NCBI GenBank assembly: GCA_001949185.1
Contig: BDGG01000001.1
Location: 8,564,721-8,628,720 of the forward strand
Reading direction: 5' to 3'
DNA length: 64,000 bases
Source of the DNA: Ramazzottius varieornatus
Taxonomy: Eukaryota > Tardigrada > Eutardigrada > Parachela > Ramazzottiidae
The notes beneath the pieces are model-generated. The model was not told the DNA's origin. It saw nothing but the letters and a program-made list of their open reading frames with translations, and searched no databases. The translations under genes and the position numbers were made by a program. Positions 44,448 to 55,925 of this stretch are shown piece after piece; the stretch's first letter is position 1, and each line of letters opens with the position of its first letter.

Positions 44448-45140
44448 ATGTCGGACGTCATGAAAGGCTCCGATCATCGCATTCGAGACTCCTCTGTACT
44501 TTACCCTTGCACCATGCCTCCTATTAAGTTTACAGGTGAGGTCGTGAAAAAGCTGACTCTCCTGTACGGGAACGTGAATGACATACGAAGCAAGAGCGAG
44601 GAGACAAAGCGATGGATGGAGGAAAGAAATGCGGGTATCGTCGCTTTGGTAGAAACTTGGGCAGATGAGTCTACGGCTGATTGTCTGATTGCCGACTTGG
44701 ATCAGTACAACCTCTTCAGAAAAGACTGACAAAGATGTCTGAAGAAGAATGGAGGTGGAGTTGCCATTGCCGTCAAGAAACGGCCTACATGCGCTGAGGA
44801 TGACAAGCCTCGAAGTGGATGGATTGGAATTTTCATGGATAAAGCTGGTTTATCTCCGCCTGAATATCCTGGTAGGAGTAGTATATGCACCAAGTTACGA
44901 TACTGCTGTCTTCTCGAAGCTTCGTACGTCAATGGAGACCATTCCTTAAGCGCAACCTGATATTAGTGGGAGACTTTACCTGCCCAAACATCATGTGGGA
45001 TGGAGATGTAAGTGGGAAGTCGGAAAGAGATCGGGACTTAATCGGTCTGAAGAATGAGTTCAAGCTTTACCAGCGAGTGAAGGGAACCACTCGCTTCCGG
45101 GGAAAGAGTTCATCTTCGCTTGATCAGCTATTTCGTCACG
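44448..45140 (+). pseudogene. Endonuclease domain of LINE copy C, fragmented
   Basis: The first piece has FTGEVVKKLTLLYGNVND, IRSKSEETKRWM and IVALVETWADES, which carries the catalytic Glu. Frameshifts near 44729 and 44930 lead to VGVVYAPSYD and then LILVGDFTCPNIMWDG and SSSLDQLF. The last catalytic His and the linker are absent because the sequence jumps directly into the start of the RT at about 45145. Confidence 0.8.
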
Positions 45141-45144
45141 TTGA

Positions 45145-46692
45145 ACCTCCAGAGGCACTCCACTGCCCGCCACTGCAGTTCACCACTTCGTCCATCCTGG
45201 AGCAACTGCAACGGCTCGACATGTCGAAAGCTTCTGGCTCATTCCTCATTACCAACCGTCTGCTCAAGATCGCAGGAACGACCATCCTGTACCCTCTGTC
45301 AAGACTCTTCAACCTTATCACCAGCAAGAGACAGTATCCAACAGCATGGAAGCAAGCAGAAGTCGTTCCCGTTCCGGAGAAAGGCAGTTCCACTTCCGGC
45401 CCATTGCCCTTCTGCCGCCGCTCTCAAAGCTATTCGAAAAGCTCGTTGCCGTCCACCTGAATACCTTTCTTAATTCTAAACATCTTCTTTCAGATAGCCA
45501 GTTCGGTTTCCGCAAGCAAAGATCGACCAAAATGCAGTTGCTTCTTATGGCCCACCAATATTCCCAAGTGCTCCTACAAAGAGATGAAGTCGACGCTGTT
45601 CTTCTGGATTGTTCCAAAACCTTTGACAAGCTTCCATATTCGACCATCGTACGCAGCCTGGCAAGCCATGGTGTGAACGGAGAACTGAACGTCTTGCTGT
45701 CCGATTACCTCCGAGGAAGAGGCCAAAGAGCTGTAGTGGAAGGGTACCTTTCTTCGGAGCAGCCAGTGCCATCGGGTGTCCCTCAAGGATCCATCCTTGG
45801 ACCTTTGCTGTTTGTCGTCGCCGTGAACAACCTCGCAAGTAAGCTCAAGTCACTAGTGATGCGATATGCTGACGATATAGTCTTATGGCGAACTATCAAA
45901 AGCGATGAAGAGTGCACAGCTCTTCAACACGATCTGCAATGTCTGGAAAACTGGTGTGAAGAAACTGGCCTCAAGCTCAATCCGGAAAAGTCTCAACATC
46001 TCCGAGTGTCCAACAAGATAAAGAAGGTGGCAGTTCCTAGCGGCAGCTACACTATCGACGGCAAGCAGATCCACACGGTAAGCTGGGCAGAGTGTCTTGG
46101 TGTCACGTTCTCGAGCAAGATGGATTGGACAGGACAAGTGGACAAGGTGACAAAGAAGTGTCGACAGCGCTTGTACGCGATCAACGGCTCTTTCCCCAAG
46201 TGACATGGTGCAGTGAAGCAGCTTCTTTACAACATCCTGGTAAGATCGGTGGTGGACTACGCTTCGTCGTGTTGGTTTTCAACAACGAAGGGTCTCCAGA
46301 AGCAGCTGGAATCAATCTAGAAAAAATTCCTGATTAGTATCCGTCTGAGCCCAGCAGACAAGAACAGCCATGACACGGACTTCCGACAGTACCATCAGCA
46401 CCTTCGGGAAGTCGGATGGAGAACTCTCTGGCAGCGAAGATGTGAGCTCATCATGGTCAATGCCTTCAGGATTTGGAACGGTAACTTCGCCCACGGTGAC
46501 AGGCTGATGAAAGTTGAGGGGATCGGCCAGAACATGCGGACAAGAATCCAGTTAAAGATCTTCATGATGTCTCGTGTGTCGGTGGCGTCCCTTCCTGCAA
46601 GATGCTTTACTCGTTCGTTAGCTCTTTGCTTACATCGTAGAAGCTTTTCTGAAAGATCCCCTTTTTACTTTATCTTCTGTGGATTTGAGTAG
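45145..46692 (+). pseudogene. Reverse transcriptase and C-terminal domain of LINE copy C
   Basis: The RT start (LQRLDMSKASGSFLITNRLL) is in the frame ending at 45460. A shift then leads to the long frame 45346-46203 with RPIALLPPLSKLFEKL, FGFRKQRSTKMQ, LLDCSKTFDKLP, SGVPQGSILGPLLF, MRYADDIVLW and the thumb up to RLYAINGSFPK. The same frame continues past a TGA at 46201-46203 and a TAG at 46318-46320 to 46692. The catalytic Asp residues are intact; the gene is disabled by one frameshift and two stops, so decay is modest. Confidence 0.87.
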
Positions 46693-46914
46693 TCTATGTA
46701 GCTTCAAAAGATATCTTGATGGTCTGAATTTTTCGAATTTTAACTGGCGCAAAAAGAATGTCGATGGGCACTTGTTAACTTGAATCAACTTGTTTTTTAT
46801 AAGTTTGCCTTTGCATCCCTTTTTCTCCGGCGCTCTTGCCACTATTTTTCAAAATTGATCCGCAAGCGCGAAGCCTGGCTTTGCATTGGACAAATAAAGG
46901 TTATTATTATTGTA

Positions 46915-48229
46915 TTGTTCCATCCGTGCTCAAAATGTCTCGCAGACAGCGCCACTAAAAGTAGATTTCTCCGTTCTTTTGACAGGACCTCACGAGGGGA
47001 TTTAGCCTCCGGCCTTTAAGCGTCATGCACTACGATGCGCCTGTCTACAAGAGACGCGCACGTGCATTCAAGTGGACCATCGGTATATAAAATTGCTGAT
47101 ATAACCACTAAACTGTGAAAGACCAAGCAAAACGAAGTAGCAGAGTTTGGTGGAGCTCTGGAAGAGGCGCACGATGTGAAGGGAAGATGGCGCAGCAGCC
47201 AAGAAGACAGGACACACCGAGGACACGATGACGGAAGGCAGGCAAGCAAACACTTGGCTTCGACCGGCTAACCTGAAATACGAGCAGTCAGATAGCCAAA
47301 TGATCCACCGTTCATCCCATGGTGACTTCCACGAAGGTCAGTAGTCACCAAAATAAAGAGAACCGGGAGAAAGCGAGCCAGAAAACAGGAAACACCAGAG
47401 AGGAGATGGTAGCAGGAGGCAGGCCGGCAATCACGGCGCTCTGTCGGCTAGCTTGAAACGATAGCAATCATGTAGACAGTAACCCACTACACATCCTCAT
47501 ACGAGTTTCGTCAACCTCGGTCACTTGCCTGGTTCAGGAAAACAAACGGAAAGCGAGGCAGTGTCACTGAAACATCAGGAGACAAGAAACGGGTCCGGAA
47601 ACATGGAAAGTCTGATTGATGTAATACCGCATCAAAATGAATCAAACAATCAAATCTACCTAGATCTGTCGTGCTGCACAGCGTTATGTGAGATCTCCCC
47701 AAAAACCGATGAAAATTTTTCCCGTTCGAGAAATCAACCTCCTAGACCAGTACTCAAACGGCCCTGGTAGGAGGGTTCTTGGACCGAGCCCAATGTCTTG
47801 TCATAGTTCGTGCACGGAGACAAAGGCAGCGACAGAATACGGGCAACGAGGTAAGTTCGTGAAATTCGCGGAGGTAGCTTCGACCTGAAAAGTCAGCAGG
47901 GCAAGAAACTGAAACAAGACTGAAGACAATAGATTTCTTTACTACTATCTTTAGTACTCTGCCTGATACTATTCTGAAATATCTGAGAGTTGCTCTCTGC
48001 TGTTTTTGAGTGAAAACCTCTTTGACATGCGGGCACCGGGTCGAGCCGTTTGTACAGGCTGGAGCCGTCGACTCGTTACGTCAGGTGCGAAGTTGGAACA
48101 ATTTTCTGTCAGCCAAATTTGCACGAAAACAACTTGCCTATGAAACTTGCCTGCCTCTCATAAGTCAGTCCAGAACCGTCTTGGGTCAGTTCATAGCCTA
48201 GAACGGACCCATAGCCTGGAGATCACTAC
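46915..48229. other. No supported gene
   Basis: Only short frames below 85 codons. Two weakly similar stretches (about 47170-47280 and 47380-47470), both rich in AGGCAGGC and GGCTAGC/GGCTAAC words, suggest an old local duplication. Confidence 0.35.
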
Positions 48230-49463
48230 TCACTACTCGCAACTACTCGTCTTAGCTCTGGCGGCTTCTTCCAGACCATCTTCCAGCAGTGGTCCACCTA
48301 GTAGAATCAGGTCACTCTTGCAAGGAAACAAAACACCAGGACAGGCTTTAGCTGCTGCTTCTTGGTTAGCTTAGCGCCCCTGGAGGGATCCGCCGAACGC
48401 GAAAAGCTCACACTTGACTGGGTTCAGCTCTGTCAGAGTCCATATACTCTCCATAGTCCTCCAACTGTACAGAAGGGCGAGATCAGTAGTATGGAAACAT
48501 GGTCTTAAAGCCGATTGGAGCAAACCACAGGAATATCGACACCGTCTTTCCTGCTCGTAAATGGCGAGCGAGCACCTTAGGACTGCATGTCCTTGTCGCG
48601 CTCTAGCCTGTAGTACGATAACCGTCAGGCACTAGCCTGTAGTCGATGGACGGATGAGTGCACCCACCTGAGCCAATCAGAGCTCGGGTTTTTCCGGGTG
48701 TTCGCTCAACTGTGCTAAAAGTTTCCCAAACAGTTGGTTCTGTCTTAGCCGTTCTTGCGATCAAAGCTGGAGGACTATAGAGAGTATATGGACTCTGGAT
48801 CGAGCCCCAATTTCTCTCCTTTTTCCCACTATCACGTGCATATCAGACGAAACGCCATCCCTCACCACCAACGGTACAGTCGTCGAGGTACCACACGCTG
48901 TGCTACCTCTTGTTCCACAGCATACCTGTTCTGGATGAATTCTAGCTTCCATGTTGCGGCCAACCCTTCTCGCGATAATCTTGCCTGTCAGGCGTCCGAT
49001 CTCGATTTCCTACCGAGATCGGACGCAGGCCTCCATCTGTCTACCTCAGCGTCGTTAGAGATGCACCATACAGCACACCACATACAGCGTCCGGAACTTT
49101 GCCTTGTTGCATCAGCGTGGTCAGCTTCGCTGGAGCCTCTGACAGCGCTACCTTTGCTCCGTTCAAAGAACCGGACAGCTTGTCTTTGAAGTGCTGAAGC
49201 CTCAGCCCAACACCACCTGCAGAGCCGTCAGGGAAGTTCTTCACTGCTGCCACAACTTTTTCCACCGTTACTTCATCTGGAAGTATCGTCTGGTCTGGCA
49301 GATCTGGAAAAGAACTATCCGGACATTCTGGTGGGTGTTTCTCCCGGAAAATACTCAAGAATTCCGGCGTTGGCGCTGCAGCCGAATCTTCGAAGAAAAG
49401 TACTCGTAATGTTCCACGGACTTCACCATCAGTAATCTTCCCCTCTCCCAGCTTCTTCATCAC
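48230..49463 (-). pseudogene. Non-LTR retrotransposon copy 3 with RT fragments (endonuclease part absent)
   Basis: The minus frame 49463-49041 covers the region upstream of and into the RT (LPDEVTVEKVVAAVKNFPDG, RLQHFKDKLSG, GKVPDAVCGVLYGASLTTL) that copy 1 has lost. After shifts, GLRPISVGN and LTGKIIARRVGRNMEARIHP with CGTRGS (49010-48890) match copy 1. Then comes a deletion, and the part after the catalytic motif resumes at about 48480-48240. The catalytic Asp motifs are missing. Together with copy 1 it gives a fuller view of the family. Confidence 0.78.
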
Positions 49464-49511
49464 CGCTTTATCACCGCTTTATTACCGCTTTATCACCGCT
49501 TTATCACCGAA
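49460..49511. repeat. Tandem 11-bp repeat (CACCGCTTTAT)
   Basis: Four to five units of CACCGCTTTAT, one with a single change, lie at the start of the LINE copy 3 homology. They supply several AATAAA words on the minus strand, just downstream of the glycosyltransferase gene. Confidence 0.9.
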
Positions 49512-49640
49512 TTCTTTATCGCCGAACCCTTCATCAACGAACCCCTTGTCACATCAGTAAACAAAATGGGGCACCTGATTATCCAGAGTTAAACCAGCTC
49601 CCGGGACATCAGAAATTAGTCGATCATTTTCCAAGACTTC

Positions 49641-52600
49641 TTAATAAGGTTCAGGTAGCACTTCATCGATAAAGAAACGATCTGCTGGAGGTAGATTAAT
49701 ATGGAAGTAGATGTTCCGAAACATTTCCGTCCGCGCTGTAGTATTCGCATTTACCAGGTCTTCGATGCTCTCAACACGATCTGTGCGGCCTCCCTCGTAG
49801 GTATGCATCGCCATCGTGTTACGATAGTAGTATGCATTCTCCGCGTATTCCGGCACATACGGGACGCAAATATGATTCGCGACGTACACTTCCTGTGCGA
49901 AAAGAGCACTCAGATATCTACTGACATAACCCTGATTGAATCCCCAGTCATTTTCGACGTAAATATCCGTGTAACTTCTCCGCCATGCTTTCAGAAAGTG
50001 AGAATCTTTGTGGCCAGCCAAAAAACCGATGCAGTAACTTTCTTCGTCACTGTAGCATGTGATAGCTTTTTTACTCTTCAGTATTTCTTTAATTCGCTCT
50101 CCGTGAACGAAAAACACGTCGAAGTCTACTGCGACTCCGCCGTACTTCAGTAAAATGTTCAGTTTGGCAACATCAGCCGCATGCTCGAGGAAACTTGGTT
50201 TCTTCGGTTTGCCACCGGCTGATCCAAAGTCAGTTGGGGGCTCCATGGGGATGAACTTTATAAGGTGTTTTGCAGTGAGGTTATCCCAATACGGGCCTGA
50301 AAACAAATGGTTTGAAAGCTTCAGTCAGCCAATGTTATAAAGAGTGACTGATTGTAGCCCGTCTGCCGCACGGCTATTGTTAATTGTGAGAGCTTGAAGG
50401 GAGATTTTAGATCAAAGCTTGCCAGTCTGTTTGGCTTGATATGACTTGCAGGATGTAGCGTGCGATAGAAAGTATTTCGGAAATGGATGCTGACGGGCGA
50501 GCCGAAACTTGGAGCTCATAGAAGTTGACCACCTGTGATTTAATCAGCTAGAGTGAGCTTCGCTTCTGAGGCGACCGCAGCCTGTTGAACTTCGGGCCAT
50601 ACAATACATTTCTGTTTGTGGGGGCGGTTATGGCGTGCTTGAAATCGGTTTCAGAGCGGCAACACGGACTCTCGGGCTTCCATCGCACAAATCGCGTCAA
50701 AAGTTCGGTTTCGGACTTCTATACCGACTCTTTTGTACATGTGAAAATCAGTGTCCAGGATCGTACGGCATGCCCCGAAGTTTATAATGTGAAAATGCCG
50801 GAGTTGGCAGGATAAACTAACATGGTGGGACTGTCATCAATAGAAAGTGAGCGCTGCAAATATTCTCTGGATGACACCTCCGTTATTTTCATCTGGTGAT
50901 GGCAACGACCACCTCTGCTTTCCATTCTCTGCGTTACACCATGTTCATTTGATGTGGAGTGAGAGTTTCCATGCTGAGCAAAACAGGAATTGTATAGGTG
51001 AGAATCGCGCAGTCAGTAGGGACGCCACATAACCTTTGTGAAAATGTGTTGGGAGAAGACTCAGACAAATGCAAACGCACACAGTGAGTAATCTAAACAA
51101 ATCGTACTCGTTCTCCGCTTGGAACGTAATTAATTAATGATTGGTTAGTCGGGACCACAATGTCAGCATTAATTTTGTACTGGTTCGAAAATTCGACTAT
51201 ATGGTTTTGCCCAGTACAGCGCGGCACAAGTGCAGTATTACAGATCAGATTTCAAAAGCAGTTGGAAAGTGATGCCGCTATTGTGTGGCTACTGTATCGT
51301 CCATCGAGTGAGGCACTCGGACGGCTTTGACGCATTCAATTCTGCGTTTGCATCGTTTCGGTTCAGATCGCCTGAAAGAATTGTATGTAGCGAAGTCGCT
51401 TCAGATCACCACATCTATTAGTTCGTTTCTTTTTGTGCGATACAACACTCGCCATATTTAGCGACAAAATAAAGAGAAAGCATGAAGATAACCGTTGCCC
51501 TGGTTCATGTATAGTTAAGGCCTAGACATACTGGACATGCAATATGTGGCTGGCCGAGCAGAATCACACATTTCTGATGGTCGCAAAGGGTTCATGACGA
51601 CGTAACACTACTGTTCCTACACAGATTCGGATGGCTATAACTTTACCCACTTCCACGCGAGAACAGTTTGCTTTTCACAGTTTCTTTGGTTCTAAATCGT
51701 GAAACTGGTGCAAAAAGCATATCAAACTTTGTACTAAAAATTGGAGAGCAGTTTTAGAATGGAAAACCGTTTGGATTCAGTTTGGCGAGACAGTCCTTGT
51801 AAACTGGACTGACAGGAATATGGAAACCATTAGAAATCGTTCGAATCAAGCGGGTAGTGAAATGGCATAGTTTTGGATATTTTCAAATGAAAGCGAGGCA
51901 TATAATTTGTAGTTGGAGCAAACGTTTCGTCTACCGCGTCGTATTGGTAAGACAAACCAGACGTACGAGGAGGAAGGCTCAACGTTTCTAACGAGCTTAC
52001 TTTGCTAAGCCAAATTCTGAAGGTAGCGCTGCCCACTGCGAATCTAGACTACAAACAGCTGGCGGCTGAGCAGAAGTTAGCAAAGTTTTAACCAGTTAGC
52101 GTTCACAGTTCAGTTTAGGCCTTGATTCAGTGATCAGCAAGTCCATCACAGAAATTCTGCACGGTTTGCCAACAGTTAAGGGTGTCGACATATCTTCGCG
52201 CAGCGGGGACAGATTTCGCCACTTCCAGTAAAAAATTTTAGCTAGAGGCTCGGTCCTAATTCTGGAAACGAAAGATGGGAGGAAAAGTGTGGCTGTAAAG
52301 AGCCATTTTCGTCTAAACAACCGTTGCTTTCCGAGCCTCTTCCTGGAACGTCATGCGCCAAGAAGACAATCTGTGTTTTCGCTCGGAAGTTAGCAAGGTT
52401 GTAGCCGTTCCGATTTTAGATAAAAATGGCTGTGCTGCGTCATCATTTACCCTGGACATACTTTCAGAAATGTGTGATCCTGCTAGGTCCGACACAAATG
52501 CGATTTATCTGGTTTGGCTTGTTCTGCCCTCTGCAGAAAGAGTGCTCCCTAATATCGGACGCCATCTTCGAATGGCTTCCTCTCTGGAATTTCTCTCGTC

Positions 52601-53087
52601 ACGATCTTCTAATGTTCCTCACTTCTGTCTGGAGCAGGTGGAGCAAGGTTTTGGGAGATACTTGTGAACTAATTTCGAATTTCCGGACCTGATGTTCTTT
52701 GAGAAATTCGATAGTATGAAAGGTAGTAACCAGTCTGGCGAGTTAGAAAAGTTAGGCCTTGCTTCTCTTACCAGTTGGAATGCGATCGCCGTGGAGTAAA
52801 ATTTCATCTGGTCTCAAATATTGAACACCAGACAGGATGCTCAAATAATCAGTAAAAGATAAATTTTTTGTCGGATTGGATGCAAAACGTACGTAGTGCA
52901 GATAAAATGCGTCAGATCCTCGTTCGGCTGGTGACCTATCTGTATCACAAATTCTCAGCATTAAATGATACGTCAAATAGAATAACGAGCACACGACTAA
53001 CAATACGGGCGCTGCGCGACGTTTGACACAGATGGGTTTTAGAGCTAAAATGTGCCTGGCGATTCCGAATGATCGTGGTATCGACAT
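49641..53087 (-). CDS. GT32-family glycosyltransferase, two exons, apparently intact
   Basis: join(49641..50296, 52772..53087) on the minus strand gives 323 residues. Exon 1 has a short basic cytoplasmic tail, a membrane anchor at about residues 25-44 (AAPVLLVVCSLFYLTYHLML) and YLSILSGVQYLRPDEILLHG, the stem and first part of the catalytic domain. It ends at an ACTG/GTAAGAG donor. Exon 2 follows TTGTTTTCAG and keeps the frame through a split Gly codon. It carries EHAADVAKLNILLKYGGVAV and DFDVFF (DXD near 163-165, binding Mn and sugar nucleotide), then HFLKAWRRSY and WGFNQGYVSRYL. This is a type II Golgi enzyme layout, as in A4GALT/GT32 proteins; donor and acceptor sugars are unknown. No lesions were found. 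Confidence 0.82.
50297..52771 (-). other. Intron of the glycosyltransferase gene, with an old repeat
   Basis: The intron is about 2.5 kb, bounded by GTAAGA and TTTTCAG. It has only short unrecognised frames and a dispersed repeat at 51541-51700. Nothing suggests an additional exon; the two exons join in frame without one. Confidence 0.6.
51541..51690. repeat. Dispersed repeat, copy 1 (shared with 55775-55925)
   Basis: Words such as GGCCGAGCAGAATCACACA, CGACGTAACACTAC and CTTTACCCACTTCCACGCGA occur here and, with changes, in the same order at 55780-55915. The first 15 bases and the last 45 are the best-kept parts. A shorter match to the last part lies near 56510-56545. It is probably a non-coding interspersed element. 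Confidence 0.55.
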
Positions 53088-55067
53088 AGTGGAAATCTAA
53101 CACAGAATATCAGTGGCACCTTGGAAAGGACTAGGTTTGCTTAACTATGAAGTCTGTGGTGCAGCACAAAATAAACACGGATAGTTCACGAGCTGCTTGC
53201 GGCTGTTGGTCCGAGAGGTTATATGGTTAGAGTAACGGGACTAGCGAAGAATTGTGTAACGTCAAATTATCTGAATTCTATGGCCGTTTACCTCAGACAA
53301 AACAGCTGTCTCCATTTTATCCGTCCTTTGCATGAGTTTCCACTGCGTTATGGAACGATATTTGCGTATTAATAACGACTGGAAGCAAAAGATGGTAAAG
53401 ATTTTCTTCGCGCCCAAAACGCTTGTTGTTGCTTTTTTCCCCAACGTTACCTTAATACTGCCCCAACGGAATATAAGAAAGAAACATCCTTGTATGGGTT
53501 TAAGACCATCTCCGAACAAAGCAAGTAGATGTTTTGACGAGGGACATCTGATCAGTTACGGTCAGTTTTCTTTCTCTAAACAGAGTGTCAATAGATATTC
53601 AGTGTGGAAATTTTTGTCCTGTTCTCTCCACCGTAGAGGACACCAAGGGTCTTGATGGATTGCTTTCTGTTTTAGATGTGGAGAAAAGGAAGTCTGGTCA
53701 GCCATAGGCAGCTACAAACAGTGGTCACCCTTTCTTCTCACCACTTACCTCGGTAGCAAGGGTAAAAATCCGTTGGGAAGAGTCACCGAAAATTATTTTT
53801 TGTAACATAATTTTCGTAAAGTGACCTGGCAAGCTATAGCATGTTGCGACCTCAGTTCACGACACACCATATGACGTTCGGTGCTGGTCCTCGACAGCTT
53901 GCCAGGTGGGTGCTGCCCAGAGGGCATCTTCCTTACCTGGACGCCATCCCTTTGTCGCCACAACTTCCATCTTCCCAACTGCACGCTACTACCCTCCACG
54001 TTTCGAGTTACTGTGAAGTGAGTTTTAGCTTGTGCTGATATAAGGAGCTTCAAGCAAGCGCTCCTTGCAAAGATCGTGCCGTAATCAACGGGGTTCCAAG
54101 TTTACTGATAGGGCTATCCGCCCTCCACAAAGAAATTCATAACTCAGTCATCTTCGATCTGATCAGCCTGAACTTTGGACTCAAAGAAGCGCCAACGAGT
54201 GATACAGAAGGCTGCGTCAGCCGTTGCAAACTGACCCAAACAGCCCCGGATGAGAAATTCCACTCCTGAACATTTTGTCCGCTGACCACCGTACCAAGTC
54301 CGGAATGAGTTAATTCTTGTAGAACGTTGCTGTTCTGAACAGACAAATTTTGACAATTTTAGTTCTTGCAAATTGGAACGTACTTGTTGAAGCAAAATCC
54401 TGTACGTCACACAAAGACAGTTGTGCGTTGAAAGGAAGCTCAAGTGAACTGGATGACAAGACTCCAGCCGGAGAAGAAGCACTCAGCTTCTTCTATTTTT
54501 ACCTGTTTCCGAGGATCAAAGTTAGGTGCTAGATGAACAGTCTGATTGTATCTCGCAACGCGGAACATCCTAGGAACAAAAGCCGCATGCATGATCCGGC
54601 TTAGCTTGATCTGGGACACTGAAATCCGCATCAGAGTATAAACGTACGACAATTTTTTCATATAAATTTTGTCATGAATAATGCAGGTTAGCAAATTTTG
54701 CAACAGGAGGGAGAAAATGTGCTCGAATTTTGGGGCCTTTCAACGCATTGGAAACTCAAAACGGCCTGTGGATAGCGGATAGAGCATCCAGTTAGCTACA
54801 GAACTATAGCCAAATTCAAAACGAGGGGTTGCGATTCGCAGTCGGATGGAACGGCTTTAAAGTCAACTTCTACAGTATTGCACCGTAGAAAGACGGCAGT
54901 AGGACCGACCCTCTCAATCAAACAGCAATGTGGTAGATCCGTGGCTAGTGCGGCGAGAAAACCGGATGTCTTCGCAAGGAGATGATACAGTCGAGGCGTG
55001 CTGTCTCTGCGAGACAGGCCTGGTAGTTGAGTTCGGTAGCCAAATCGTTCTCGTGGCGCGTTTGGAC
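53088..55067. other. No supported gene; hairpin arms at 53824 and 53896
   Basis: Unrecognised frames up to 112 codons (for example 54144-54482 minus). A perfect 12-bp inverted repeat, ACCTGGCAAGCT at 53824-53835 and its complement at 53896-53907, encloses 60 bases. The sequence just right of 53087 would contain the glycosyltransferase promoter; I see no TATA box there. Confidence 0.35.
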
Positions 55068-55433
55068 TTAGCATTGAAAATCTCCATTGATGTACCACGT
55101 GACCGATATTTCTTCGGCTTGAGAGTTGTTCATGTAGACAAGAATTTGCGGAAGGAGGCTACAAGTGTTACTATTGGACGGTGACAGAATAGCGGAGTTT
55201 GATGGAAGGACCGCGTTCGTATTGTCGGGCATTACTGCACAGCTGATGTAATCGTCTTTGTAGTTGAGGACCTTGTGAGCGTGGAGGGAAGTGTCGCAGA
55301 GTGCTGTTTGATTAGCCTCGACCAAGATGTTAAATTGATAACTGCGGTTGTGGACACTAGGTGTGGGTCGCGTTGCGAAGTTCTGCATATCCTTCGTAGA
55401 GAACAGTTCAGTAGCCAGGAATTTCTGTGAAAT
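55068..55433 (-). other. Candidate exon of unknown protein
   Basis: On the minus strand an acceptor-like CCATTTCACAG near 55434 opens a frame of about 120 codons to a stop at 55068. The product starts FLATELFSTKDMQNFATRP and includes YQFNILVEANQTALCDTSLH, VLNYKDDYISCAVMPDN and VTWYINGDF, a composition typical of an extracellular or beta-rich domain with several possible N-glycosylation sites. No family was recognised and no donor or upstream exon was found. A decayed gene or chance frame is possible. Confidence 0.3.
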
Positions 55434-55774
55434 GGGCGGAGACGTACAAGCCGACTCTGAGCATCGCGCTTCAAAGAACGCGATGCTGGATCACCAGGCG
55501 GATCGTCGGTTTGGCTTTTCCGACTCCGGTTTTGTGTCGGAATCGACGCAAAACTAGAAAAGGTGCGAGGAGTAGAACACACAACTTTTGCAGTTTTCGG
55601 GACTGTTTTCAGAAATTTTTTTTTCTCGGTATCTGGCTGCGCTCGTGCAGTTTTGGTGTTGAGCATAATTAGAATCAAGTCTGAGCTACAATAAACGGGG
55701 TCGGAAACTTGAATCCGTCGTTCGGAACCATAGCTAGAATTTTTGGCGTAAAACCGTTTTCCCGGGAGTAAACC

Positions 55775-55925
55775 ACATATGTGGCCGACCGAGCAGAATC
55801 ATACACTACTGAACGCTTGCCGAGGCTAAGTAGTGACGTCAGACTACCGTTTTTACACGGATCCGGAACAGCTACATCTTTACCCACTTCCAAGCGAAAA
55901 CGCTTTGCTGGTCGAGTAGTATGGC
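55775..55925. repeat. Dispersed repeat, copy 2 (shared with 51541-51690)
   Basis: Shares CATATGTGGCCGACCGAGCA, GACGTCAGACTACCG and CTTTACCCACTTCCAAGCGA in the same order as copy 1. Ends are undefined. Confidence 0.55.

Larger units (their letters stand above)
44428..46914 (+). mobile_element. CR1/Jockey-like LINE copy C, nearly full length, (TTA)n tail
   Basis: It starts right behind the tail of copy B. Endonuclease fragments lie at 44448-44729, 44749-44930 and 44940-45130 in three frames. Much of the endonuclease C-terminus and linker is deleted at about 45130. The reverse transcriptase and C-terminus follow to about 46760. The element ends in AAAGGTTATTATTATT near 46914, like copy B. Confidence 0.87.
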
